64,000 nt of DNA from Chryseobacterium sp. Leaf405 (lineage in GTDB: Bacteria > Bacteroidota > Bacteroidia > Flavobacteriales > Weeksellaceae). The DNA lies in NCBI RefSeq assembly GCF_001425355.1, contig NZ_LMQN01000015.1, positions 419,862 through 483,861 on the forward strand, given 5' to 3'. The notes under the pieces are model-generated. The model saw only the letters and a list, made by a program, of their open reading frames with translations. It searched no databases and was not told the DNA's origin. A program made the position numbers and the translations under genes. Shown here piece after piece: positions 32,937-40,336 of the stretch. Position 1 is the first letter of the stretch, and each line of letters starts with the position of its first letter.

Positions 32937-34595
32937 TTAAGCTTCACAAGCCGAACAAGAAACAAAATTCACCATCATTTCTTTAGAAACTGAAGAACTT
33001 CTTTGGTAATACAGCGTTTTTACTCCTTTTTTCCAAGCTTCGATATAAAGGTAATTTACATCTTTTACCGGCATTGTAGAAGGAATCTGCAAGTTCAGCG
33101 ACTGCGCCTGATCGATGTATTGTTGTCTCTGTGCAGCCTGAGAAATAATCTCCATCGGAGAAATCTCTTTGAACGTTTTGAATACTGCTTTTTCTTCGTC
33201 AGTTAATTCTTTCAAATGTTGTACAGATCCGTGATTCAACATGATTGTTCTCCATGTTTCTTCGTTATCAAGACCTTTTTCTTCCAACAATTTTGCTAAA
33301 TATTTGTTCTTACGCATAAAGTTTCCTTTAGCCAGACCAGCTTTATAATAATTAGAAGCAAACGGTTCAATTCCCGGAGAAGTCTGTCCTAAGATTGCAG
33401 AACTTGAAGTTGTAGGAGCGATTGCCATTGTAGTGGTGTTTCTCAATCCATAACCTTTCAATAATTCCGGTTCACCGTAGATGTTTGCCAATTCTCTTGA
33501 AGCGATTTCTGCCTGTTCTTTGATGTGTCTGAAAGCTCTTGCATTGAACTGAGTTGCCTCAAAACTTTCAAACGGAATCATATTTTTCTGCAAATAAGAA
33601 TGATATCCTAAAACTCCCAAACCAAGCGCTCTGTGACGCAAAGCGAAGTTTCTTGCTCCTTGTAAATAATAATTTCCTTCTGTTTTTTCGATAAACTCAG
33701 TTAAAACTGCATCCAGGAAATACACTGCCAATTGTACAGCATTTGTATCTTTCCATTCGTCATACAATTCTAAGTTCATGGAAGATAAACAGCAGATGAA
33801 AGATTCTTCTCTTGTAGAAGGAAGCATGATTTCAGAACAAAGATTACTTGCATTAACAGGCATTCCTAAGTCTTTGTAAACCTGTGGTTTATTTCTGTTC
33901 ACGTTATCTGTGAAGAAAATGTATGGAAGACCTTTCTGCTGACGGCTTTCCAAAACTCTCGCCCAGATTTTACGCTTATCCATGTCACCATCGATCATAT
34001 CCTGCATCCAGTAATCAGGAACGCAAATTCCTGTAAATAGGTTCTGGATAGGGCTTCCGATATCTTTAATTGATAAAAATTCTTCAATATCTCCGTGGTC
34101 GATGTCCAAATAAGCTGCAAAAGCACCTCTTCTTACACCACCTTGAGAAACAACATCCATTGCTGTATCAAACAATTTCATGAAAGAAACAGCTCCGGAA
34201 GATTTTCCATTGTCAGTTACCGCAGTTCCTCTGTTACGAAGTTCTCCGAAATATCCTGAAGTTCCTCCACCGATTTTCGTCTGCATGATCACTTCACCCA
34301 TTTTGTGGGTAATTCCTTCAATGCTGTCCGGAATATGAACGTTGAAACAAGAAATAGGAAGACCTCTCTGAGTTCCCATATTTGCCCAAACCGGAGACGA
34401 GAAACTGATCCATCCTTTCGTGATCATTTCTTTGAAAGCAGGCTGGAGTTCAGGTTTGTATAATTTTTTGGCAGCAGCAGTAGTGATTCTGTCGATTGCT
34501 CCGTCTACAGTTTCTCCTTTTAAAAGGTATCCTCTGTTCAGCATTTGCTCAGATTCTTCGTTGAGCCACCATATATTGTTGTTTTTTTCGTCCAT
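32937..34595 (-). CDS. nrdA: Ribonucleoside-diphosphate reductase, large (alpha) subunit
   Basis: The class I alpha subunit makes deoxyribonucleotides. The active-site motif N-L-C-S-E is at residues 251-255 with catalytic C253. The N-terminal substrate Cys is in GLPISCFN and its partner in FICCLSSMN. The C-terminal redox pair is SCSACEA, the last seven residues. At 552 residues it lacks the N-terminal ATP-cone, so allosteric overall-activity control is probably absent, as in other short alpha subunits. It is the third gene of an operon nrdB / Cas2-like gene / nrdA / small gene. Confidence 0.95.
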   Translation of the reverse strand: MDEKNNNIWWLNEESEQMLNRGYLLKGETVDGAIDRITTAAAKKLYKPELQPAFKEMITKGWISFSSPVWANMGTQRGLPISCFNVHIPDSIEGITHKMGEVIMQTKIGGGTSGYFGELRNRGTAVTDNGKSSGAVSFMKLFDTAMDVVSQGGVRRGAFAAYLDIDHGDIEEFLSIKDIGSPIQNLFTGICVPDYWMQDMIDGDMDKRKIWARVLESRQQKGLPYIFFTDNVNRNKPQVYKDLGMPVNASNLCSEIMLPSTREESFICCLSSMNLELYDEWKDTNAVQLAVYFLDAVLTEFIEKTEGNYYLQGARNFALRHRALGLGVLGYHSYLQKNMIPFESFEATQFNARAFRHIKEQAEIASRELANIYGEPELLKGYGLRNTTTMAIAPTTSSSAILGQTSPGIEPFASNYYKAGLAKGNFMRKNKYLAKLLEEKGLDNEETWRTIMLNHGSVQHLKELTDEEKAVFKTFKEISPMEIISQAAQRQQYIDQAQSLNLQIPSTMPVKDVNYLYIEAWKKGVKTLYYQRSSSVSKEMMVNFVSCSACEA

Positions 34596-34611
34596 AGATT
34601 TTATATTTTCG

Positions 34612-34642
34612 AATTCCTGAGTGGGTTTAAGGCTCAGGAATT
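34612..34642 (-). other. Intercistronic stem-loop in front of nrdA
   Basis: AATTCCTGAG and CTCAGGAATT form a perfect 10-bp stem with an 11-base loop between the Cas2-like gene and nrdA, 16 bases before the nrdA ATG. On the coding (minus) strand it has no T-run after it, so it is more likely an mRNA-processing or translation-control element than a terminator. Confidence 0.6.
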
Positions 34643-34654
34643 TTGTTTAATTAT

Positions 34655-34924
34655 TTAACAATAAGAGTTTAAAAACTCGATAGTATTATTTTTTAGACCT
34701 AAGCTTGAACATTCTCCGTTTGTTGCTGTAACAAGTATTTGGTCATCTTTTTCAATAGCTTCAGCTAAAAATGCACTGATATGAACTGCTATTTCAGATG
34801 TTGTAATAAACCATGTATTTGGGAAAACTCCAATACATTGATCTGAAAGTTCCTTGATACACTTTTCTAATTTATGATTTACTTTGAAAGTATTTGAATA
34901 GTAATTAATTAAGTATGTTGTCAT
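34655..34924 (-). CDS. Cas2/SinR-like small protein encoded between nrdB and nrdA
   Basis: The 89-aa protein has the ferredoxin-like pattern of the Cas2-like SinR family: an opening TYLINYYSNTFKVNHKLEK, a middle strand VFPNTWFITTSEIAVHISAF and a late DDQILVTATNGE. No CRISPR array or other cas gene exists in the window, and stand-alone family members are common, so a CRISPR role is unlikely. Many Cas2-fold proteins are nucleases (VapD), but catalytic residues cannot be confirmed here. It starts five bases after the nrdB stop and is surely co-transcribed. Confidence 0.65.
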   Translation of the reverse strand: MTTYLINYYSNTFKVNHKLEKCIKELSDQCIGVFPNTWFITTSEIAVHISAFLAEAIEKDDQILVTATNGECSSLGLKNNTIEFLNSYC

Positions 34925-34929
34925 AAAAT

Positions 34930-35904
34930 TTAAAACAAATCATTCGCCGTAATACTCTTGTCATGCTTCGTGTAATCCACCGGTCTTTTTGCAAAGAAAT
35001 CATCCATAGAATTGGCGAAAACTTCTTCTTCGAACCAAATCATTGGTTTATACTGTTCAGCAGAAACGTTGTAACGGGTTGCCATATTGATTTTTTTAAG
35101 GCTGTCGTCAACACGGTATTTCATGAAATTAATTAAATCTTCTTTTGAGAAAACACTTATTTCTCCCATTTCGAAAATCCAGTCAAGAATTTCACCTTCC
35201 AGTTCGATAGATTGGTCAACCAAAGTATAAATATCTTCAATATCAGAATCTGTCAAAAGATCCGGCTGTTCTTCACGAATTTTGTTGATTAAATAAATTC
35301 CTCCATTTGCGTGGATTTGTTCATCAATTGAAGTCCACGCAATAATATTGGAAACATTTTTCATGTATCCTTTAAATCTTGTGAACGAAAGAATGATGGC
35401 AAACTGAGAAAATAAAGACACATTTTCTATCAGAATACTGAACAGCAAAAGAGAAGATACATACTCTTTCGGCGTTGCAGAATTGGCGTGCTTTAAGACA
35501 TTAGATAAAAATTCTATTCTCTTTTTTAAGGCAGGAACTTCCACAACATGGGTAAATTCTTCATTATAACCCAACACTTCCAACAAACGAGAATACGCTT
35601 CCGAGTGACGGAATTCACATTCAGCAAATGTTGAACCCAAACCATTCAATTCCGGCTTTGGAAGGTGGTTGTAAAGATTTCCCCAAAACGACTTTACAGA
35701 AACTTCAATCTGAGCAATGGCCAACAATGCGTTTTTTACGGCATTTTTTTCGTGCGGTTCCAGTTGTGATTGGAAATCCTGAACATCGGCTGTAAAATCT
35801 ACTTCCGAGTGTACCCAAAATGATTTGTTGATGGCTTCTACAAATTGAAGGACCTCCGGATACTCAAAAGGCTTATAACTTACTCTCTTATCAAAAATTC
35901 CCAT
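34930..35904 (-). CDS. nrdB: Ribonucleoside-diphosphate reductase, small (beta) subunit
   Basis: The radical-generating class I subunit carries dimetal ligands visible as E67 (AQIE), E97 and H100 (CEFRHSEAY), a later Glu (ILIEN) and the E-x-x-H pair in SIDEQIHANGG. The radical Tyr is present at Y104 (E-x2-H-x3-Y), so this is a tyrosyl-radical rather than a Phe-type class Ic subunit. The first ligand is Glu rather than the Asp of E. coli. The start at MGIFDKRVSYKPF gives 324 residues; an upstream in-frame extension overlaps a DnaA-box-like site and is rejected. Confidence 0.94.
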   Translation of the reverse strand: MGIFDKRVSYKPFEYPEVLQFVEAINKSFWVHSEVDFTADVQDFQSQLEPHEKNAVKNALLAIAQIEVSVKSFWGNLYNHLPKPELNGLGSTFAECEFRHSEAYSRLLEVLGYNEEFTHVVEVPALKKRIEFLSNVLKHANSATPKEYVSSLLLFSILIENVSLFSQFAIILSFTRFKGYMKNVSNIIAWTSIDEQIHANGGIYLINKIREEQPDLLTDSDIEDIYTLVDQSIELEGEILDWIFEMGEISVFSKEDLINFMKYRVDDSLKKINMATRYNVSAEQYKPMIWFEEEVFANSMDDFFAKRPVDYTKHDKSITANDLF

Positions 35905-35939
35905 AGTAAAGTGTCTTAAAAAATTAAATAAATGATCAG

Positions 35940-36119
35940 TGTGGATAACATTCAAAAAATATTCAACAATATGATTTTCTGTGACTTACAATAAAAAGTT
36001 ATCAACCATGAAAGTGTTTTATTTTTTGTATTGTATAAGTACAAAGTTCGACAAAAAGAACTGTATTTGAAAGGGGGAAACACTAAATGATTGAGTTTTA
36101 ACTGTAAAAGTTTTCCACA
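35940..36119. promoter_or_regulatory. DnaA-box-like sites upstream of nrdB
   Basis: A perfect 9-mer TGTGGATAA (reverse complement of the DnaA box TTATCCACA) lies at 35940-35948, 36 bases upstream of nrdB. TTTTCCACA at 36111-36119 differs from the box by one base and TTATCAACC at 35999 by two. In E. coli the nrdAB promoter is DnaA-controlled; whether that applies here is untested. Confidence 0.45.
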
Positions 36120-36329
36120 TTTACATGAAAGTTGCTCTGTTATTGGTTTACAAAGGCTTATCGTGCGGAAAAGACTGTTATAAGGAAATTTTAATTAAAC
36201 AGTTTTGTATAAATGTTTATTAATAAAGGATTAATCAATTAAACAATAATTTAAATAAAGAATTTTTCAATCTTCGTAACAAATTGAAAATAACATCTAC
36301 TTATTAGCTATAAAAACAAACATCGCTTC
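36120..36329. other. Remainder of the nrdB / ABC-ATPase intergenic region
   Basis: AT-rich sequence between the divergent nrdB and ABC-transporter genes. I see no further strong repeat, terminator or RNA structure in it. Confidence 0.4.
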
Positions 36330-37022
36330 ATGTTAGTAATTCAGGATCTACATAAATCATACGATACGGGTAAAAGTAAGTTGCACGTTCTCAAGGGTAT
36401 TAATCTTAGTATTGAAGAGGGCGAGTTTGTCTCTATTATGGGAAGTTCCGGTTCGGGAAAGTCTACGCTTCTTAATATTATCGGTATTCTTGATGAAAAA
36501 GATTCCGGGGTTTACGAATTGGATAATGTTCCGATTGAGCATTTATCTGAAATAAAAGCGGCGGAGTACAGAAGTAAGTTTTTGGGATTTATTTTCCAGT
36601 CTTTTAATTTGATTGGATATAAAACGGCTTTGGATAATGTTGCGCTGCCTTTGTATTATCAAAACGTTCCGAGAAAAGAACGTGATAAAAAAGCAATGGA
36701 ATATTTGGAGAAAGTAGGACTTGCGCAGTGGGCAAATCACCTTCCGAACGAGCTTTCAGGAGGTCAGAAACAGAGAGTTGCCATCGCAAGAGCATTGATT
36801 ACGGATCCAAAGGTTGTTTTAGCAGATGAACCAACAGGAGCATTGGATTCTAAAACGACACATGATATTATGAAGCTTCTTCAGGATATTAATAATGAAG
36901 GAAAAACGATCATCGTGGTAACGCACGAACCTGATGTAGCGGCACAAACCAAAAGAAATGTCATTCTGAAAGATGGAATCATTGAGAGTGATGAGTTTAT
37001 CAAGCAGATTGTACTAGAATAA
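36330..37022 (+). CDS. ABC transporter ATP-binding protein (MacB/LolD type)
   Basis: The single ATPase domain of 230 residues has Walker A GSSGSGKST at 38-46, the signature LSGGQKQRVAIA and Walker B VVLADEPTGAL with the following switch His in VVTHEP. It powers the FtsX-like permeases encoded downstream and, with the HlyD-like adaptor, forms a MacAB-type tripartite efflux or lipoprotein-handling system. The gene starts the operon. A separate four-helix-bundle gene lies between it and the first permease. Confidence 0.92.
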   Translation: MLVIQDLHKSYDTGKSKLHVLKGINLSIEEGEFVSIMGSSGSGKSTLLNIIGILDEKDSGVYELDNVPIEHLSEIKAAEYRSKFLGFIFQSFNLIGYKTALDNVALPLYYQNVPRKERDKKAMEYLEKVGLAQWANHLPNELSGGQKQRVAIARALITDPKVVLADEPTGALDSKTTHDIMKLLQDINNEGKTIIVVTHEPDVAAQTKRNVILKDGIIESDEFIKQIVLE

Positions 37023-37031
37023 AGTGAAGGG

Positions 37032-37105
37032 GTGAATAGTCAGTTTTGCTTTGCAAGTGAATTTTTTAAGTGACTGGAAAATTGACAATTGATATTCAAA
37101 ATAAA
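37032..37105. repeat. GTGAATRGTCAATT-family repeat, copy upstream of the four-helix-bundle gene
   Basis: The 37 bases at 37032-37068 match the repeat at 37506-37542 with about six mismatches and share GTGAATAGTCAGTTTTG and CAAGTGAATTTTT. They flank the inserted gene on its upstream side. Confidence 0.6.
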
Positions 37106-37137
37106 CGTAAACACAAATGCAATTAAAAAAATGAAAA

Positions 37138-37491
37138 ATGTTTTTAAATCTGAACCATTATAATCTTGATGTTTATAAATCTGCAAGGGAATTGAGAATC
37201 GAATGTTATAAAATTCTTCCGAAACTTCCGGAAAGCGAAAGATTTAACATAACAGGTCAAATAAGAAGGGCTTCAACTTCAGTTGTTTTAAATATTACAG
37301 AAGGTTGTTCAAGAAAATCTGAGATTGAAAGAAAAAGATATTTTGAAATAGCAAGAGGTTCGGTAATCGAATTAGATTCTTGTTTTGATATCATTATTGA
37401 AAGTAATTATGTTGAAACAGATCAAGTGATTAAGATTGGAAAATTAATTAAGACCTCATTTATACTATTAAGTGGAATGTTGAAAAAGTGA
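37138..37491 (+). CDS. Four-helix-bundle protein (23S rRNA intervening-sequence protein family)
   Basis: The protein of 117 residues has the IVP pattern: LDVYKSARELRIECYKI helix 1, SERFNITGQIRRASTSVVLN with NITEGC helix 2, ERKRYFEIARGSVIELDS helix 3 and a final hydrophobic helix (TSFILLSGML). Such proteins were named from sequences inserted in 23S rRNA genes but also occur as stand-alone genes; the biochemical role is unknown. It sits between an ABC ATPase and its permease genes, flanked by copies of an intergenic repeat, and is therefore likely an insertion. Confidence 0.88.
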   Translation: MFLNLNHYNLDVYKSARELRIECYKILPKLPESERFNITGQIRRASTSVVLNITEGCSRKSEIERKRYFEIARGSVIELDSCFDIIIESNYVETDQVIKIGKLIKTSFILLSGMLKK

Positions 37492-37505
37492 TGAGATAGC
37501 GAAAT

Positions 37506-37621
37506 GTGAATGGTCAATTTTGTTTCACAAGTGAATTTTGTAAAAAAAAATTGACAAAGAAATTAATTGACTTCAAAGAAAATTCACAGCATGGCTAATT
37601 CACTTTTTACAACGTAAAAAA
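37506..37621. repeat. GTGAATRGTCAATT-family repeat, copy downstream of the four-helix-bundle gene
   Basis: The left part matches the copy at 37032. The right part, GAAATTAATTGACTTC at 37559-37587 and on to AATTCAC, matches the copy at 38910-38938 with two mismatches in 29. It ends near AACGTAAAA, shared with the ATCGTAAAA of the next copy. Confidence 0.65.
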
Positions 37622-37629
37622 TAAAAAAT

Positions 37630-38859
37630 ATGTTCGATTTAGATCGTTGGCAGGAAATATTCAGTTCTATTCGCAGTAATGTATTGCGAACGGTACTTTC
37701 CGGTTTTACAGTGGCTTTGGGATTATTTATTTTCATTGTGCTTTTCGGGATCGGAACGGGTTTGCAGAACGCTTTCACGGCAGGCTTTGCGGGAGATGCC
37801 CAGAATCTTATTTCTATTGTTACAGGAAAAACTACGATTGCGTATAAAGGACTTCAATCCGAAAGAATTGTCACTCTGAATAATGACGACTACGATTTTC
37901 TAGTCAATATGGATAAAGAAAAAGTAGGAAGCACTTCACCAAGATATACCGCAAATTTATTGGTAAAATACGGTGATGAAAGCGGAAATTATCAGATAAA
38001 CGGAGCTGAACCAGCAGAACAGACTATTGAAAACCGGAAAATGATTGAGGGGCGTTATATTTCTCCGGGAGATTTGGACAGAAAGCAAAATGTGGCAGTG
38101 ATCGGAAGAATGGTTCAGCGTGATTTAATAAAAAACGGAAGCCCTGTAGGAAAAGAGCTGGATATCAACGGAACGATGTTTAAAGTAATCGGTGTGTTTT
38201 CTGATGACGGTGGCGATCGGGATGAAAGGCATATTACGGTTCCCATTACCACCTTACAGCAAATGAAAAAGGGTTCAGATACAATAAGTATAGGTTATAT
38301 TGCTTATAATGAAAAATTGAATCCTCAACAGGCAATTGCTTATGGTGATGAATTAAAAGACAGATTAAAAGCCAGAAAAAATGTATCTCCAGACGATGAA
38401 AATGGAGTTCGTGTATGGAATAATGCTAAAAATATGAGCGATACTTTCGCATTTATGGCAGTGCTTACGGGAATTGTAGCTTTTATCGGTTTAGGAACAT
38501 TAATCGCCGGGATTATAGGAATCAGCAATATCATGGTGTACATTGTGAAAGAACGAACAAAAGAAATCGGAGTAAGAAAAGCGATTGGGGCAAAACCAAG
38601 AAGTATTGTTGCTCTGATTGTTCAGGAAAGTGTTGTGATTACGGTTATTTCAGGATTTGTAGGCGTTGGTCTGGGGGTTTTGGTATTACACTTAATTGGC
38701 GACAGTTTGGAAGAATATTTCATTAAAAATCCGAGTGTGGGCTGGGGATCAATAATTGCAGCGTTCATCGCCTTGGTTTTTTCAGGATTAATTGCAGGTT
38801 TTGTTCCGGCATACAGAGCATCGAAGATTAAGCCGATTGAAGCATTAAGATCAGAATAG
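37630..38859 (+). CDS. ABC transporter permease (FtsX/MacB type), first
   Basis: The 409-residue protein has an N-terminal helix (about 20-45, VALGLFIFIVLFGIGTGL), a large periplasmic MacB-like domain and three C-terminal helices (about 275-300, 325-350 and 375-395). The hallmark FtsX-family sequence KERTKEIGVRKAIGAKPRSI is near residue 310. It pairs with the following permease as a heterodimer. The cargo cannot be named; macrolides, peptides or lipoproteins are possible. Confidence 0.9.
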   Translation: MFDLDRWQEIFSSIRSNVLRTVLSGFTVALGLFIFIVLFGIGTGLQNAFTAGFAGDAQNLISIVTGKTTIAYKGLQSERIVTLNNDDYDFLVNMDKEKVGSTSPRYTANLLVKYGDESGNYQINGAEPAEQTIENRKMIEGRYISPGDLDRKQNVAVIGRMVQRDLIKNGSPVGKELDINGTMFKVIGVFSDDGGDRDERHITVPITTLQQMKKGSDTISIGYIAYNEKLNPQQAIAYGDELKDRLKARKNVSPDDENGVRVWNNAKNMSDTFAFMAVLTGIVAFIGLGTLIAGIIGISNIMVYIVKERTKEIGVRKAIGAKPRSIVALIVQESVVITVISGFVGVGLGVLVLHLIGDSLEEYFIKNPSVGWGSIIAAFIALVFSGLIAGFVPAYRASKIKPIEALRSE

Positions 38860-38865
38860 CAAATG

Positions 38866-38955
38866 GTGAATAGTCAATTGTGAATCTTGAAAGATGAAAA
38901 ATTAATAATGAAATTAATTGACTTCGAAGGAAATTCACTTTTACATCGTAAAATA
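38866..38955. repeat. GTGAATAGTCAATT-family repeat between the two permease genes
   Basis: Starts GTGAATAGTCAATTGTGAAT at 38866 and ends with an AATTCAC/ATCGTAAAA block. It has inverted GTGAAT/ATTCAC ends. The right half matches the copy at 37506. Confidence 0.65.
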
Positions 38956-38969
38956 TTGATAGTAAGAAA

Positions 38970-40241
38970 ATGAACATAATATTTAAAAAAGATACTTGGC
39001 AGGAAATTTATTATTCATTGAAGAATAATAAACTCCGAACGTTCCTTACCATGATTGGTGTGGGTTGGGGTATGTTTTTGTATGTTGCTTTATTGGGGGC
39101 GGCGAAAGGGATGGAAAATGGTTTTGATAAATTATTTTCTGGTTTTGCGACCAACTCAATCTTCCTTTGGGCTCAGAATACATCGATTCCTTATGATGGT
39201 TTTCCAAAAGGTAGAGGTCTGAAACTAAATCTTTCAGATATTGAAATGTTAAAAAGAAAAATTCCTAATATCGATTATATTTCTCCACAAAATTCCCGTG
39301 GAAGTTTTACAGGAACGCCCGGCGAACAAATGTCGAGAAATGGTAAAAACGGGACATATTCTTTAACGGGAGATTATCCGGTAGGAAATAAAATTTCAGA
39401 GAAAAAGTTAATTTACGGGCGTTATATCAATGATGCCGATGTTTCAGGAAATAAAAATGTAGCCGTAATAGGTGAAGAGATTTATAAAAACTTTTTTGAT
39501 TCCAAAAAAAATGAAAATCCTCTTGGGAAATCTATTAATGTAAAAGGAATTTTCTTTAATGTAATCGGAGTTTTCAGAGTAAAAAAAGGAGGCGGATTTG
39601 AAAATGATCAGACCATATTTATTCCACTTTCCACGTATACCAAAATGTACAACGCAGCCGATCAGATCGATATGTTTGCGATTGTAAGTAAGCCGAATGC
39701 TGATGTAAATTCAGTAGAAGAAAGTGTAAAACAGGAGTTGAAAGCGAAGAATAAAGTTTCGCCAGAAGATACCAACGCATTTGGAAGTTTCAATCTTGGA
39801 AAAGAATTTAAAAAACTAACAGGATTCTTAACCGGAATGCAGCTTTTAACAATCATTGTAGGAACTTTAACGATCATTGCAGGAGTCATTGCTATTTCAA
39901 ATATCCTTTTAATTACAGTAAAAGAAAGAACAAAAGAAATCGGAATCAGACGGGCGTTAGGTGCAAAACCTTCGGAAGTAAGAAATCAGATTTTGTTGGA
40001 AAGTGTTGTGATTACACTCTCGTCCGGATTGCTCGGATTTATGTCGGGAATTTTTGTCTTAATGATTTTAGATATGGCAACGCAAGGTCAGGATGCTTTC
40101 CCTTTCTATAACCCAACGGTGAATTACGGAGACGTTTTCGCAGCCATGGCGGTTATGGTGATTTTAGGATTAGTCATCGGAATGATTCCTGCGCAGAGAG
40201 CAGTAAAAATCCGACCGATAGAAGCATTAAGAACAGAATAA
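38970..40241 (+). CDS. ABC transporter permease (FtsX/MacB type), second
   Basis: This 423-residue paralogue of the preceding permease has the same layout: an N-terminal helix (FLTMIGVGWGMFLYVALLG), periplasmic domain and C-terminal helices near 288-312, 335-360 and 385-410. The KERTKEIGIRRALGAKPSEV signature lies near residue 310. The pair of unequal permeases plus one ATPase and an HlyD adaptor is a common Bacteroidetes arrangement. It follows a copy of the repeat family. Confidence 0.9.
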   Translation: MNIIFKKDTWQEIYYSLKNNKLRTFLTMIGVGWGMFLYVALLGAAKGMENGFDKLFSGFATNSIFLWAQNTSIPYDGFPKGRGLKLNLSDIEMLKRKIPNIDYISPQNSRGSFTGTPGEQMSRNGKNGTYSLTGDYPVGNKISEKKLIYGRYINDADVSGNKNVAVIGEEIYKNFFDSKKNENPLGKSINVKGIFFNVIGVFRVKKGGGFENDQTIFIPLSTYTKMYNAADQIDMFAIVSKPNADVNSVEESVKQELKAKNKVSPEDTNAFGSFNLGKEFKKLTGFLTGMQLLTIIVGTLTIIAGVIAISNILLITVKERTKEIGIRRALGAKPSEVRNQILLESVVITLSSGLLGFMSGIFVLMILDMATQGQDAFPFYNPTVNYGDVFAAMAVMVILGLVIGMIPAQRAVKIRPIEALRTE

Positions 40242-40336
40242 TTTAAAAATGATATAATTTGATGATTAGGATTTAATAATTTCTCAATCTCATAATCTCG
40301 AAATATTTTAATTAAGTAAAAAAATAAACTATACAT

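Noticed and set aside
34655-34924. The Cas2-like gene as evidence of a CRISPR system
   Set aside because: No repeat-spacer array, cas1 or effector gene is in the window, and stand-alone proteins of this fold are common.
37032-37621. Direct repeats around the four-helix-bundle gene as a CRISPR or att-site pair
   Set aside because: The repeats differ at several positions, are part of a wider intergenic family, and no integrase or phage gene is adjacent.
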